From Phaeospirillum tilakii (GTDB lineage Bacteria; Pseudomonadota; Alphaproteobacteria; Rhodospirillales; Magnetospirillaceae): a stretch of DNA of 64,000 nt. Both the position numbers and the translations under genes were made by a program. Numbering within the stretch: the stretch's first letter is position 1; each line of letters starts with the position of its first letter. The DNA lies in contig NZ_JBHUIY010000014.1 in NCBI RefSeq assembly GCF_042683125.1, positions 1-64,000 on the forward strand, read 5' to 3'. The notes under the pieces are model-generated. The model was not told where the DNA came from, made no database searches, and saw only the letters and a program-made list of their open reading frames with translations. Positions 42,213-50,171 of this stretch are shown here, in pieces.

Positions 42213-43226
42213 ATGCGGACAGGCTGCGCTGCCGCGGCGGTGATGATCTGGCTGTTCGGCCTGTTCGCGCTCGCGCCGCCGGTGCGGGCGGCGGACTCGG
42301 CGGTGGTGCTGCTGTATCACCGCTTCGACGATGATCGCGTCGCCGCCCTCAACACCACCTCCGACCAACTCGCCAGCCATATCGCCGAGTTGAAGAGCGG
42401 CGGCTTCACCGTGCTGCCGCTGCCCGAGATCGCCCACGCCTTGCGCGAGGGCCGGCGCCTGCCCGACAAGACGGTGGCGATCACCGTCGATGACGCCTCC
42501 TACGGCTTCTACAGCCGGGCCTGGCCGCTGCTGCGCGATGCCGGCCTGCCGGTCACCCTGTTCGTCGCCACCGACGAGATCGACCATGGCGGCGAAACCC
42601 TCGGCTGGAGCCAGCTGCGCGAATTGCGCGCCGAGGGGGTGACCATCGGCAGCCTGGGCGCCGCCCGGCTGCGTTTCCCCCGCGTCGGGGTCGAGGCCGC
42701 CGCCGCCGATCTCGGCCGCGCCCAGTCCCGCTTCGCCCAGGAACTCGGCACCGCCCCCGATCTGTTCGCCTGGCCGGGTGGCGAGGCCGACGCCATCTCG
42801 ATCGCCCTGGTGCGTCAGGCCGGCTTCCTCGCCGCCTTCGGCCAGCATTCCGGTGCGCTGTGGCGCGGGTTCAATCCTTATTATCTGCCGCGCTTCATCA
42901 TGATCGGGGCGCATGGCGAGCTTGACCGCTTCCGGCTGGTGGTGCGCTCGCTGCCGCTGCCGGCGGTCGATCTCACCCCGGCCGATCCGGTGGTGCGGGT
43001 CAATCCCCCCGCCTTCGGCTTCACCCTGGCCGAGGAGATCCCCGGCATCGCCGCCTTGTCCTGCTACGCCTCGCATGAGGGGCAGGTCCGGGTCGAGCAG
43101 CTCGGCCCCCGCATCGAGGTGCGGATGACCAAGCCGATCCCCCCCGGCCGCGCCCGGCTCAACTGCACCCTGCCCACCCTCGACGGCCGCTGGCGCTGGT
43201 TCGGCTGGCAGTTCGCCACCCCCTGA
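42213..43226 (+). CDS. secreted polysaccharide deacetylase family protein
   Basis: 337 residues. A signal peptide ends 'PPVRAADS'. The NodB-type domain contains 'VLLYHRFDDDR', 'VAITVDDASYGFY' and 'AWPGGEADAIS'. The usual catalytic D-D of the TFDDG motif is kept as 'VDDA', but the glycine is lost. The H-x3-H zinc motif is replaced by 'IGSLGAARLRF', which lacks both histidines. Metal-dependent deacetylation is therefore uncertain. The C-terminal 100 residues form a separate beta-rich region. It may bind rather than cleave glycans. Confidence 0.8.
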   Translation: MRTGCAAAAVMIWLFGLFALAPPVRAADSAVVLLYHRFDDDRVAALNTTSDQLASHIAELKSGGFTVLPLPEIAHALREGRRLPDKTVAITVDDASYGFYSRAWPLLRDAGLPVTLFVATDEIDHGGETLGWSQLRELRAEGVTIGSLGAARLRFPRVGVEAAAADLGRAQSRFAQELGTAPDLFAWPGGEADAISIALVRQAGFLAAFGQHSGALWRGFNPYYLPRFIMIGAHGELDRFRLVVRSLPLPAVDLTPADPVVRVNPPAFGFTLAEEIPGIAALSCYASHEGQVRVEQLGPRIEVRMTKPIPPGRARLNCTLPTLDGRWRWFGWQFATP

Positions 43227-43228
43227 GC

Positions 43229-43274
43229 GTGGGCGCCGCCCACACCCGCCAAGGGCCGGGGGCCCTTGGATCCC
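43229..43274 (+). repeat. bipartite hairpin element, copy H (type 2)
   Basis: GTGGGC-gcc-GCCCAC, then the linker ACCCG, then CCAAGGGCC-ggg-GGCCCTTGG and ATCCC. Same architecture as copies F and G near 58700. No T-run follows. Placed between the deacetylase gene and glyQ. Confidence 0.75.
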
Positions 43275-43353
43275 GATCCTTCTCCGAGCGCCCGCGGACG
43301 GCCTTGACCGGCCGGGAGCCCATCGCTAGGGTTGCCGCTCCCCCCTTCCAGCG

Positions 43354-44241
43354 ATGGCGGTTCCGATGGCGAGCAGCGGCGCAGCGCCCAGTTTCCAGAG
43401 CCTTATCCTCACCCTTCAGGCCTTCTGGGCCGAGCGGGGCTGTGTGATCCTCCAGCCCTACGACATGGAGGTCGGCGCCGGCACCTTTCACCCCGCCACC
43501 ACCCTGCGCGCGCTGGGGCCGAAGCCGTGGCGCTGTGCCTATGTCCAGCCGTCGCGCCGGCCCAAGGACGGGCGCTATGGCGAGAATCCCAACCGGTTGC
43601 AGCATTATTATCAGTTCCAGGTGCTGCTGAAGCCGAGCCCGGCCGATCCGCAGGGGCTCTATCTCGACAGCCTGCGCGCGCTGGGGATCGATCCCGCCGC
43701 CCATGACATCCGTTTCGTCGAGGACGATTGGGAAAGCCCGACGCTGGGGGCCTGGGGCCTGGGCTGGGAAGTGTGGTGCGACGGGATGGAAGTCACCCAG
43801 TTCACCTATTTCCAGCAGGTCGGCGGCATCGAATGCGATCCGGTCGCGGTCGAGCTGACCTACGGGCTGGAACGGCTGGCGATGTACATCCAGGGGGTCG
43901 AGAACGTCTACGACCTGCGCTACAACGATGACGGCGTGCGCTACGGCGACATCTTCCTCGAAGCCGAGCGCGAATATTCCGCCCATAATTTCGAACATGC
44001 CGACACCGCGATGCTGCTGCGCCATTTCGAGGACGCCGAGGCGGAATGCAATGCGCTGCTGGCGGCCCGGCTGCCGCTGCCGGCCTATGACCAATGCATC
44101 AAGGCCAGTCACCGCTTCAACCTGCTCGACGCGCGCGGGGTGATCTCGGTCGCCGAGCGGCAGGCCTATATCGGCCGGGTGCGCGCCCTGGCCAAGGCCT
44201 GTTGCGAAGGCTGGCTCGCCCGTCAGGCGGAGGAGGCGTGA
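43354..44241 (+). CDS. glyQ: glycyl-tRNA synthetase alpha subunit
   Basis: 295 residues. Class II synthetase catalytic subunit of the tetrameric (alpha2-beta2) bacterial enzyme. Motifs: 'FWAERGCVILQPYDMEVGAG', 'YVQPSRRPKDGRYGENPNR' and 'YFQQVGGIECDPVAVELTYG'. Charges tRNA-Gly together with GlyS encoded right after. Two in-frame ATGs (43354 and 43366) are near and neither has a strong ribosome site; the first is taken. Gap to glyS is 2 bases. Confidence 0.96.
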   Translation: MAVPMASSGAAPSFQSLILTLQAFWAERGCVILQPYDMEVGAGTFHPATTLRALGPKPWRCAYVQPSRRPKDGRYGENPNRLQHYYQFQVLLKPSPADPQGLYLDSLRALGIDPAAHDIRFVEDDWESPTLGAWGLGWEVWCDGMEVTQFTYFQQVGGIECDPVAVELTYGLERLAMYIQGVENVYDLRYNDDGVRYGDIFLEAEREYSAHNFEHADTAMLLRHFEDAEAECNALLAARLPLPAYDQCIKASHRFNLLDARGVISVAERQAYIGRVRALAKACCEGWLARQAEEA

Positions 44242-44243
44242 TC

Positions 44244-46310
44244 ATGGCCCAGTTCCTGCTCGAAATCCTGTCCGAGGAAATTCCCGCCCGCATGCAGGCC
44301 CGCGCCGCCGAGGATCTGCGCCGGATGATCGGCGACGGCCTCGCCGCCGGCGGCATCGCCTTCGACGATGCCCGCGCCTTGGTCACCCCGCGCCGGCTGG
44401 TGCTGGCGATCGACGGGCTGCCGCTGGCCGGGCCCGATCTGTCCGAGGAACGACGCGGCCCCCGCGTCGGCGCCCCGGCCCAGGCGCTCGACGGCTTCCT
44501 CAAATCGACCGGTCTGGCCCAGGACCAGCTCGAACAGCGCGACACCGGCAAGGGGGTGTTCTGGTTCGCGGTGATCGAGCGCAAGGGCCGCGCCACCGTC
44601 GATCTGCTGCGCGAGGTGGTCGAGGCCACCCTGGCCAATTTCCCCTGGCCCAAGTCGCAGCGTTGGGGCGCCCATGACGTGCGCTGGGTGCGGCCGATCC
44701 AGTCGATCCTGGCTTTGTTCGACGGCGCGGTGGTGCCGGTCGCCTTCGGCCCGGTCGCCGCCGCCGACACCAGCCGGGGCCATCGCTTCCTCGCCCCCGA
44801 ACCGTTCGCCGTCACCGATTTCGCCGATTATCAGGCCAGGCTGCGCGCCGCCCAGGTGGTGCTCGATCCCGAGGAACGCCGCGCCGCGATCCTGGCCGGG
44901 GCCGAGGCGCTCGCCGCCGCCGAGGGGCTGCGGCTCAAGCCGGATGACGGCCTGCTGGCCGAAGTCACCGGGCTGGTCGAGGCGCCGGTGCCGCTGATCG
45001 GCAGCATCGACGACGCCTTCATGGACGTTCCGGCCGAGGTGCTGATCACCTCGATGCGCAGCCACCAGAAATATTTCAGCCTGCTGAAGCAGGACGGGTC
45101 GCTGGCGCCGCGCTTCGTGGTGATCGCCAACATGCGGGCCGCCGACGGCGGCGCGGCGATCGTCGCCGGCAACCAGCGGGTGCTGCGCGCCCGTCTGTCC
45201 GACGCCAAGTTCTTCTGGGACACCGACCGCCGCCACCGGCTCGATTCGCGCCTGCCCAAGCTGGCCGAGCGCACCTTCTATGCCGGGCTCGGCTCGATGC
45301 TCGACAAGGCCGGCCGCATCGCCGCGCTGGCGGCCGAGATCGCCCGCCGCCTCGGCGCCGACGCCGCCCTGGCCGAGCGCGCCGGCCGGCTGGCCAAGGC
45401 CGATCTGTCGTCGGAAATGGTCGGCGAGTTCCCCGAACTCCAGGGGATCATGGGCCGCTATTACGCCCGCAACGACGGCGAGGATCCGGCGGTGGCCGAG
45501 GCGATCGCGGCGCATTACGCCCCGGTCGGCCCGTCCGACGCCTGCCCGACCGCCCCGGTGGCGGTGGCGGTGGCGCTGGCCGACAAGATCGATTCGCTGG
45601 TCGGTTTCTTCGCCATCGACGAAAAGCCGACCGGTTCGAAGGATCCGTTCGCCCTGCGCCGCGCCGCGCTCGGCGTGATCCGGCTGATCGGCGAGAACAA
45701 GTTGCGCCTGTCGCTGGCCGCGCTGTTCGCCCATGCCCATGGGCTCTATCCGGCCGGGCTGAAGCGCGATGCCGCCACCACCACCGCCGATCTGTTGGCC
45801 TTCTTCGCCGACCGCCTCGCCGTCGCCTGGAAGGAACAGGGGATCCGTCACGACCTGATCGCGGCGGTGTTCGCGCTGGGCGGTCAGGACGATCTGGTGC
45901 TGCTGCGCCAGCGGGTCGAGGCGCTGGCCGGGTTCCTCGCCTCGGACGACGGCGCCAACCTGCTGATCGCCTATCGCCGCGCCGCCAACATCGTCCGCAT
46001 CGAGGAGAAGAAGGACGGCATCCGCTTCACCGGCACGGTCGATCCGGCGGTGCTGGTCGAGGCCGAGGAACAGGCCCTGGCCGCCGCGCTCGACGCGGTC
46101 GGGCCGGCGGTGGCCCAGGCGGTGGCGGGCGAGGATTTCGCGGCGGCGATGGCGGCGCTGGCCACCCTGCGCCGGCCGCTCGACGCCTTCTTCGACCGCG
46201 TCACCGTCAACGCCCCCGAGCCGGAACGCCGCGTCGCCCGCCTGACCCTGCTCGCCGCGATCGGCGCGGCGATGGAGGCGGTGGCCGATTTCTCCCGGGT
46301 CGAAGGCTGA
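44244..46310 (+). CDS. glyS: glycyl-tRNA synthetase beta subunit
   Basis: 688 residues. Contains 'FLLEILSEEIPARMQ' at the start, 'LITSMRSHQKYFSL', 'RVLRARLSDAKFFWDTDR' and 'DKIDSLVGFFAIDEKPTGSK', which are beta-subunit signatures, and an anticodon-binding helical C-terminus. Needed for tRNA recognition and stability of the GlyQ dimer. GGCGGAGGAGGCG provides the ribosome site inside the end of glyQ. Confidence 0.96.
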   Translation: MAQFLLEILSEEIPARMQARAAEDLRRMIGDGLAAGGIAFDDARALVTPRRLVLAIDGLPLAGPDLSEERRGPRVGAPAQALDGFLKSTGLAQDQLEQRDTGKGVFWFAVIERKGRATVDLLREVVEATLANFPWPKSQRWGAHDVRWVRPIQSILALFDGAVVPVAFGPVAAADTSRGHRFLAPEPFAVTDFADYQARLRAAQVVLDPEERRAAILAGAEALAAAEGLRLKPDDGLLAEVTGLVEAPVPLIGSIDDAFMDVPAEVLITSMRSHQKYFSLLKQDGSLAPRFVVIANMRAADGGAAIVAGNQRVLRARLSDAKFFWDTDRRHRLDSRLPKLAERTFYAGLGSMLDKAGRIAALAAEIARRLGADAALAERAGRLAKADLSSEMVGEFPELQGIMGRYYARNDGEDPAVAEAIAAHYAPVGPSDACPTAPVAVAVALADKIDSLVGFFAIDEKPTGSKDPFALRRAALGVIRLIGENKLRLSLAALFAHAHGLYPAGLKRDAATTTADLLAFFADRLAVAWKEQGIRHDLIAAVFALGGQDDLVLLRQRVEALAGFLASDDGANLLIAYRRAANIVRIEEKKDGIRFTGTVDPAVLVEAEEQALAAALDAVGPAVAQAVAGEDFAAAMAALATLRRPLDAFFDRVTVNAPEPERRVARLTLLAAIGAAMEAVADFSRVEG

Positions 46311-46317
46311 CGTCTCG

Positions 46318-46374
46318 GCGGGCTGCCGCCCGCACCCGCTTGGAGGCTGGCGCCTCCAAACCTCCCTTTTTTTC
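46318..46374 (+). repeat. bipartite hairpin element, copy C (type 1)
   Basis: GCGGGC-tgcc-GCCCGC, linker ACCCGC, TTGGAGGC-tggc-GCCTCCAA, then ACCTCCCTTTTTTTC. It probably terminates glyQS. It faces copy D head to head across the hexamer ATCGAT. Confidence 0.8.
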
Positions 46375-46380
46375 ATCGAT

Positions 46381-46434
46381 GAAAACAAAGGGGGGCCGGG
46401 GCATCGCCCCGGCCGGGTGCGGGCGGGAGCCCGC
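46381..46434 (-). repeat. bipartite hairpin element, copy D (type 1)
   Basis: Inverted relative to copy C. On the minus strand: GCGGGC-tccc-GCCCGC, linker, CCGGGGC-gat-GCCCCGG and CCCCCCTTTGTTTTC. The second stem sequence matches copies A and B rather than copy C, so C and D are not simple inverted duplicates of each other. Confidence 0.8.
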
Positions 46435-46499
46435 TTTAATCACTTGTTATAGGCCGCCTGATATAGCTGACTCCGCCCGGTCAAAGGGAGGGAGGCATC

Positions 46500-46804
46500 A
46501 TGGCGGCCAAGTCGCGCAGCGAAATCATCGGCGACATCGAGGACTTCATCGCGCGCAACGGCGGCGAGTTCGGCGGGTGGTATGTCGGGGTGGCGGCGGC
46601 GCCCCGGGCCAAGCTGCAACGCCAGCACCGGGTCAAGGACAAGGGCGACGCCTGCATCGCCCGCCGCGCCAGGGATGAATACGAGGCGCACGAGGTGGCG
46701 GAATATTTCCGCACCACCCGGGGCACCCGGGGCCGGGCGGGCAACCGGGCGATGCCGATGTCTGCGTCTACGGCTACAAGATCAAGTCGCACACCAAGCC
46801 GTGA
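46500..46804 (+). pseudogene. small conserved-type protein gene, frameshifted
   Basis: Begins normally ('KSRSEIIGDIEDFIARNG', then 'GWYVGVAAAP') after AAAGGGAGGGAGGC. Read straight through it continues to 46853 with an arginine/serine-rich tail and runs into the end of the opposite gene. Switching by one base near 46728-46733, in the run ACCCGGGGCC, instead gives 'GPGGQPGDADVCVYGYKIK' and then SHTKP with a stop at 46802. This reads like the natural C-terminus of a roughly 100-residue family found in many proteobacteria, as I recall it. So the gene looks disrupted by a single-base deletion, or the assembly lost a base in a GC run. Function of the family unknown. Confidence 0.75.
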
Positions 46805-46807
46805 GGC

Positions 46808-47617
46808 TCAGCCCGGCTTGCGGGCCAGCCAGCTGCGCTTGAGCAGGGTGTAGAGCCGGACCTCGGTCTGCTGGCGGGGGTCGAGCCGCGCCGCCAGTTC
46901 GGCCCGGGCCAGCGCCAGCAATTCCGCCCCGGTGGTGGGGGCGGCCAGCAGCGAGGTCACCAGCTCGCGCCGGATCAGCGGCGGATAGGCCAGGATCTCG
47001 CGCAGCAGCGCGGCCTTGATCACCATCGAGATCCGTTCGCTGGCGAACAGCCGGTCGACACACATCGCATAGATGCCGAAATCGAGCTTGCCGGCGACCT
47101 GCCGGGTGAAATCGAGGAACTCGTCAACGAAGGCGCCGTGCGAGATCCGTCCCTCGCCCAGCAGGCGGACCACGTCGAGGAAGGCGCGGTAGCGCTGGCG
47201 GGCGACGCCGATGCTGTCGCCCAGTTCGGCGGCGAGGTCGCGGATGCGGGCCTCGCGGAAATGGGTCTGGATCAGGCTTTCCGCCGAATCCCGGGCTTCC
47301 GGGGCGAAGGCGGTGTCCTCGATCAGGGCGAACAGCCGCTCGTAGCGGTCGCGCTCGCCGGCGCCCAGCTTGCTGGCGGCGACGCCGAGCGGAATCAGCG
47401 CGGCGCGGGCGACCTGGCCGTCGCGGGCGACGATCGCCGCCATCGACAGGGCAGCGGGGTCGGGAATCGAGCCGTCGAGCAGGTCGTCGGTGATCACCAG
47501 CCGCTGGCCCGGGGCCAGGCTGAGGTTGGTGTCGAGCGCGCCGCATTCCATGAAATGGGCGGCCAGATCGAACGGCGCGGACGCGGCCGGCGCGAGCGGG
47601 AACGGGGTCGGTGCCAT
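46808..47617 (-). CDS. protein of unknown function downstream of crtC
   Basis: 269 residues. Highly helical after about residue 60; no signal peptide, membrane helix or cysteine-rich motif. Recognisable stretches include 'FMECGALDTNLSLAPGQRLV', 'RQRYRAFLDVVRLLGEGR' and 'FVDEFLDFTRQVAGKLDFG'. It follows crtC on the same strand with 76 bases between them, so it may share the crtC transcript. I do not recognise a family. Codon use matches the surrounding genes. Start ATG at 47617 is the first that yields a compact N-terminus. Confidence 0.75.
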   Translation of the reverse strand: MAPTPFPLAPAASAPFDLAAHFMECGALDTNLSLAPGQRLVITDDLLDGSIPDPAALSMAAIVARDGQVARAALIPLGVAASKLGAGERDRYERLFALIEDTAFAPEARDSAESLIQTHFREARIRDLAAELGDSIGVARQRYRAFLDVVRLLGEGRISHGAFVDEFLDFTRQVAGKLDFGIYAMCVDRLFASERISMVIKAALLREILAYPPLIRRELVTSLLAAPTTGAELLALARAELAARLDPRQQTEVRLYTLLKRSWLARKPG

Positions 47618-47693
47618 CGGCGCATTGAGCCATAGAACCGGGGCGGCGGCAAGCGCGGCCCGGCGCCGCGCCGGACCGCGCCCGGTCCGTGGT

Positions 47694-48836
47694 TCAGGCG
47701 AAGCGGCGCGGCATGCGGAACGGCAGCAGCGCCTGGACCCAGCTCTTGCCGAAGCGGTCGAGGCACAGGCTTTCATGCACCCCGGTCACCTTCTCGCCGA
47801 ACAGATGGGTGCCGATCACCGAGCGGGTGTAGAACGGCGTGTCCTCCAGCGCCTCGACCAGCCGGGCGGAGTGGCCCGCATCGGCGCGGGTCTCGCGCCA
47901 CACCTTCCACGCGCCGGTCGGCAGCGGGGCGGGGGGCGGCGGCTCGCGGTCCTCGACCTTGCCGTCACGGCCGATCTTCAGCGCCACCGCGAGGTCGGTG
48001 CCGTCGCGGCGGGTGACGTCGTACAGCACCGCGGTGCCGTCCGACAGCGGGGCGCGGGCCCAGGTCCAGCGGGTGAACGAGCTTTCGAGCGGCACCGCGC
48101 CGTTGTTGCCGTCGAAATAGCCCGGGCCGGACCAGCTGAGGCCGGGCTGGCTCAGTTCGACCTCGACCCGGGCCTCGGGGGCGAACGGGGTCCAGCAATG
48201 CTCGCCCTTGGCGTCGAGCCGGACGGTGTGGCGGGTCAGCACGCGGGGATGGACCCGCACCGTGCCGCGAATCCGGCCGGGCAGGGGGAAGGTCCGTTCC
48301 GACAGGCGGATTTCCAGCGCGCTGCCGGTCCAGCGCAGCGCGCTCGGCCCGATCACCAGGGTGTCGGCGGTGCGGTGCACCGCCGCGCGCCGGCGCTCGG
48401 TCATCGCCCAGCCCCGGGGGGCGGCGCCGTAGAGGCAGACATTGACCGAGCAATGGTCGAGCGGGTCGGCCTCCCGGCCCCGCCGCGCCCAGGCGTAATA
48501 AGGAGAGAACACGCTGCCGAGGAAGAAGATCAGGGTCAGGGCGTGGCGGCCGTCGTCGCTGATCGCGTCGATGTACCACCACGCATAGCCCGAGGCCGGC
48601 ACCGGCAGGTCGAAACGGGGGCCGCCCCGGTCGTTGAAGGCGTCGGGGCGGGGCGAAGCGAAGCGGCGGCCGCAGGGCAGCGGGCCGGGGTCGGGCAGAT
48701 CGGTTTCGGAGGGGCGGATCAGGCCTTCGATCAGGCCGTCGGCGGCGCGGCCGGTGTCGATCGCGGCGGGATCGCCGCTGCCGCCGCGCAGCGCGGGGCG
48801 AATCCTCAGGGAAGGGCGAAGCCCGTTCAATCGCAT
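47694..48836 (-). CDS. crtC: carotenoid 1,2-hydratase (hydroxyneurosporene synthase)
   Basis: 380 residues. Adds water to the psi end of acyclic carotenoids (neurosporene, lycopene and derivatives), the first step towards spirilloxanthin or spheroidene-type pigments. Signature stretches are 'GYAWWYIDAISDDGRHALTL', 'FFLGSVFSPYYAWARRG' and 'DHCSVNVCLYG', followed by 'WAMTERRR'. GGAGACGG precedes the ATG. It is divergent from crtE with 208 bases between. Its carotenoid partners crtB, crtI, crtD and crtF are not in the window. Confidence 0.95.
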   Translation of the reverse strand: MRLNGLRPSLRIRPALRGGSGDPAAIDTGRAADGLIEGLIRPSETDLPDPGPLPCGRRFASPRPDAFNDRGGPRFDLPVPASGYAWWYIDAISDDGRHALTLIFFLGSVFSPYYAWARRGREADPLDHCSVNVCLYGAAPRGWAMTERRRAAVHRTADTLVIGPSALRWTGSALEIRLSERTFPLPGRIRGTVRVHPRVLTRHTVRLDAKGEHCWTPFAPEARVEVELSQPGLSWSGPGYFDGNNGAVPLESSFTRWTWARAPLSDGTAVLYDVTRRDGTDLAVALKIGRDGKVEDREPPPPAPLPTGAWKVWRETRADAGHSARLVEALEDTPFYTRSVIGTHLFGEKVTGVHESLCLDRFGKSWVQALLPFRMPRRFA

Positions 48837-48993
48837 CTCTTTTCCGTCTCCGCCGGGAGTCCTGGGCCGGGTGGGGCCGGACCCCGGCGGCGCCGGCCCC
48901 GGCGGCTAGGTGTGGTCGAAATCCCCGCCGCTGTCACGGGAAAAACGTGCCGTCCTGCCCCGGTCGCGAGTCCCTTCCCACGGCCGGCGGAAT

Positions 48994-48999
48994 TTGACA
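48994..48999 (+). promoter_or_regulatory. possible -35 box upstream of crtE
   Basis: TTGACA 46 bases before the crtE start in AATTTGACATATTGG. A matching -10 at normal spacing is poor (CGTTTC), so it is only a candidate. The crtC-crtE gap contains no TGT-N12-ACA site of the PpsR/CrtJ type. Confidence 0.35.
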
Positions 49000-49044
49000 T
49001 ATTGGCGACCACGGGACGTTTCAGGACTTTGACAGGGGGACAAC

Positions 49045-49911
49045 ATGGATGCCATGGCTCGGGTCGAGGGGGCTCTGACCACGGCGCTGGGGCGGTTCGG
49101 CGGGCCGGGATGCCCGCCGCGTCTGGCCGAAGCGGTGCAGCACGCGGTGTTTCCGGGCGGGTCGCGGCTGCGGCCGCGTCTGTGCCTTGCCGTCGCCGCC
49201 GCCTGCGGTGACGACGCGCCGGGTCTGGCCGATGCCACCGCCGCCGCGATCGAGCTTTTGCACTGCGCCTCGCTGGTGCATGACGACATGCCCTGTTTCG
49301 ACAATGCCGACCTGCGTCGCGGTCGGGCCTCGGTCCACAAGGCCTATGGCGAGCCGCTGGCCCTGCTGGTCGGCGACGCCCTGATCGTGCTGGCGTTCGA
49401 GCAGCTCGCCTTGGCCGGGGTGCCCCGGCCGGAGCGGATCGCGCCGCTGATGCTGATGGTCGGCGGCTCGGTCGGCGCGCCGACCGGCATCATCGCCGGT
49501 CAGGCCTGGGAGTGCGAGGACCAGATCAACCTGTCCGAATACCACCAGCAGAAGACCGGTGCCCTGTTCGCCGCCGCCACCATGGCCGGCGCCGCCGCCG
49601 CCGGGGCCGATCCCGAGGCGTGGCGCGCGCTGGGCGAACGGCTGGGCGAGGCCTATCAGGTGCTCGACGACATCCGCGACGTCGCCGCCAAGCCGGAGGA
49701 AATCGGCAAGCCGACCGGTCAGGACCGTGCCAACGACCGCCCCAGCGCGGCGTTGCAGCTGGGTCTCGCCGGGGCGCTGCGCCGGCTCGACGAGCTGTCG
49801 GCGGCGGCGATCGCCGCGATCCCCGACTGCCCCGGCCGCGAGGCGCTGCAGACCCTGATCCATCAGCAGGTGTCGAGCCTGCTGCCGAAGAAGCTGCGCC
49901 GCGCCGCCTGA
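49045..49911 (+). CDS. crtE: geranylgeranyl diphosphate synthase
   Basis: 288 residues. Makes the C20 precursor of carotenoids and of the bacteriochlorophyll tail. First aspartate-rich motif 'LVHDDMPCFDNADLRRGR', second 'QVLDDIRDVAAK'. Also 'GGSRLRPRL' and 'GQAWECEDQ'. A GGGGGA ribosome site precedes the ATG. It heads the rightward photosynthesis genes, and is followed by a 10-base-pair hairpin and then the bchC promoter, so it is probably a separate transcription unit with some readthrough into bchC. Confidence 0.95.
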   Translation: MDAMARVEGALTTALGRFGGPGCPPRLAEAVQHAVFPGGSRLRPRLCLAVAAACGDDAPGLADATAAAIELLHCASLVHDDMPCFDNADLRRGRASVHKAYGEPLALLVGDALIVLAFEQLALAGVPRPERIAPLMLMVGGSVGAPTGIIAGQAWECEDQINLSEYHQQKTGALFAAATMAGAAAAGADPEAWRALGERLGEAYQVLDDIRDVAAKPEEIGKPTGQDRANDRPSAALQLGLAGALRRLDELSAAAIAAIPDCPGREALQTLIHQQVSSLLPKKLRRAA

Positions 49912-49953
49912 GGCCGTCGCCGCCCGTTCCAGACCGGCTTGATTCGCTGGCGC

Positions 49954-49977
49954 CTCCCGTCGCGGTTGCGACGGGAG
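49954..49977. terminator. hairpin after crtE
   Basis: CTCCCGTCGC-ggtt-GCGACGGGAG, a perfect 10-base-pair stem 42 bases after the crtE stop. No T-run follows, so it could be a weak terminator or an mRNA-stabilising stem. Confidence 0.5.
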
Positions 49978-50094
49978 CGGCGGGGGCGCGTCTGCCCGCC
50001 GCCCGCCGGGGTGCTGCAAGAAAAGCGTGTCTTTTCAATTGGTTGGTCTGGAATTTTTCCGCGATCGGGGGCGGGGCGAGCCGCCAGAAATCGA

Positions 50095-50122
50095 TTGACA
50101 GCGGGGTCGGCCAGCATAAACT
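50095..50122 (+). promoter_or_regulatory. sigma-70-like promoter of bchC
   Basis: TTGACA (50095-50100), 16-base spacer, TAAACT (50117-50122), 49 bases before the bchC start. The best promoter-like sequence in the photosynthesis cluster; likely drives bchCXYZ and, by superoperonal readthrough, puf. Confidence 0.7.
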
Positions 50123-50171
50123 GGCGCCTCGGACGAAGGTTGGCCCGCAAGGGATCCGCTGGGGGAAGTGG

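Noticed and set aside
48837..49044. PpsR/CrtJ site upstream of crtE
   Set aside because: TGT at 48911 and 48932 are not followed by ACA after 12 bases.
50028..50045. PpsR-like TGT-N12 site before bchC
   Set aside because: The right half reads TTG instead of ACA, so it does not fit the motif.
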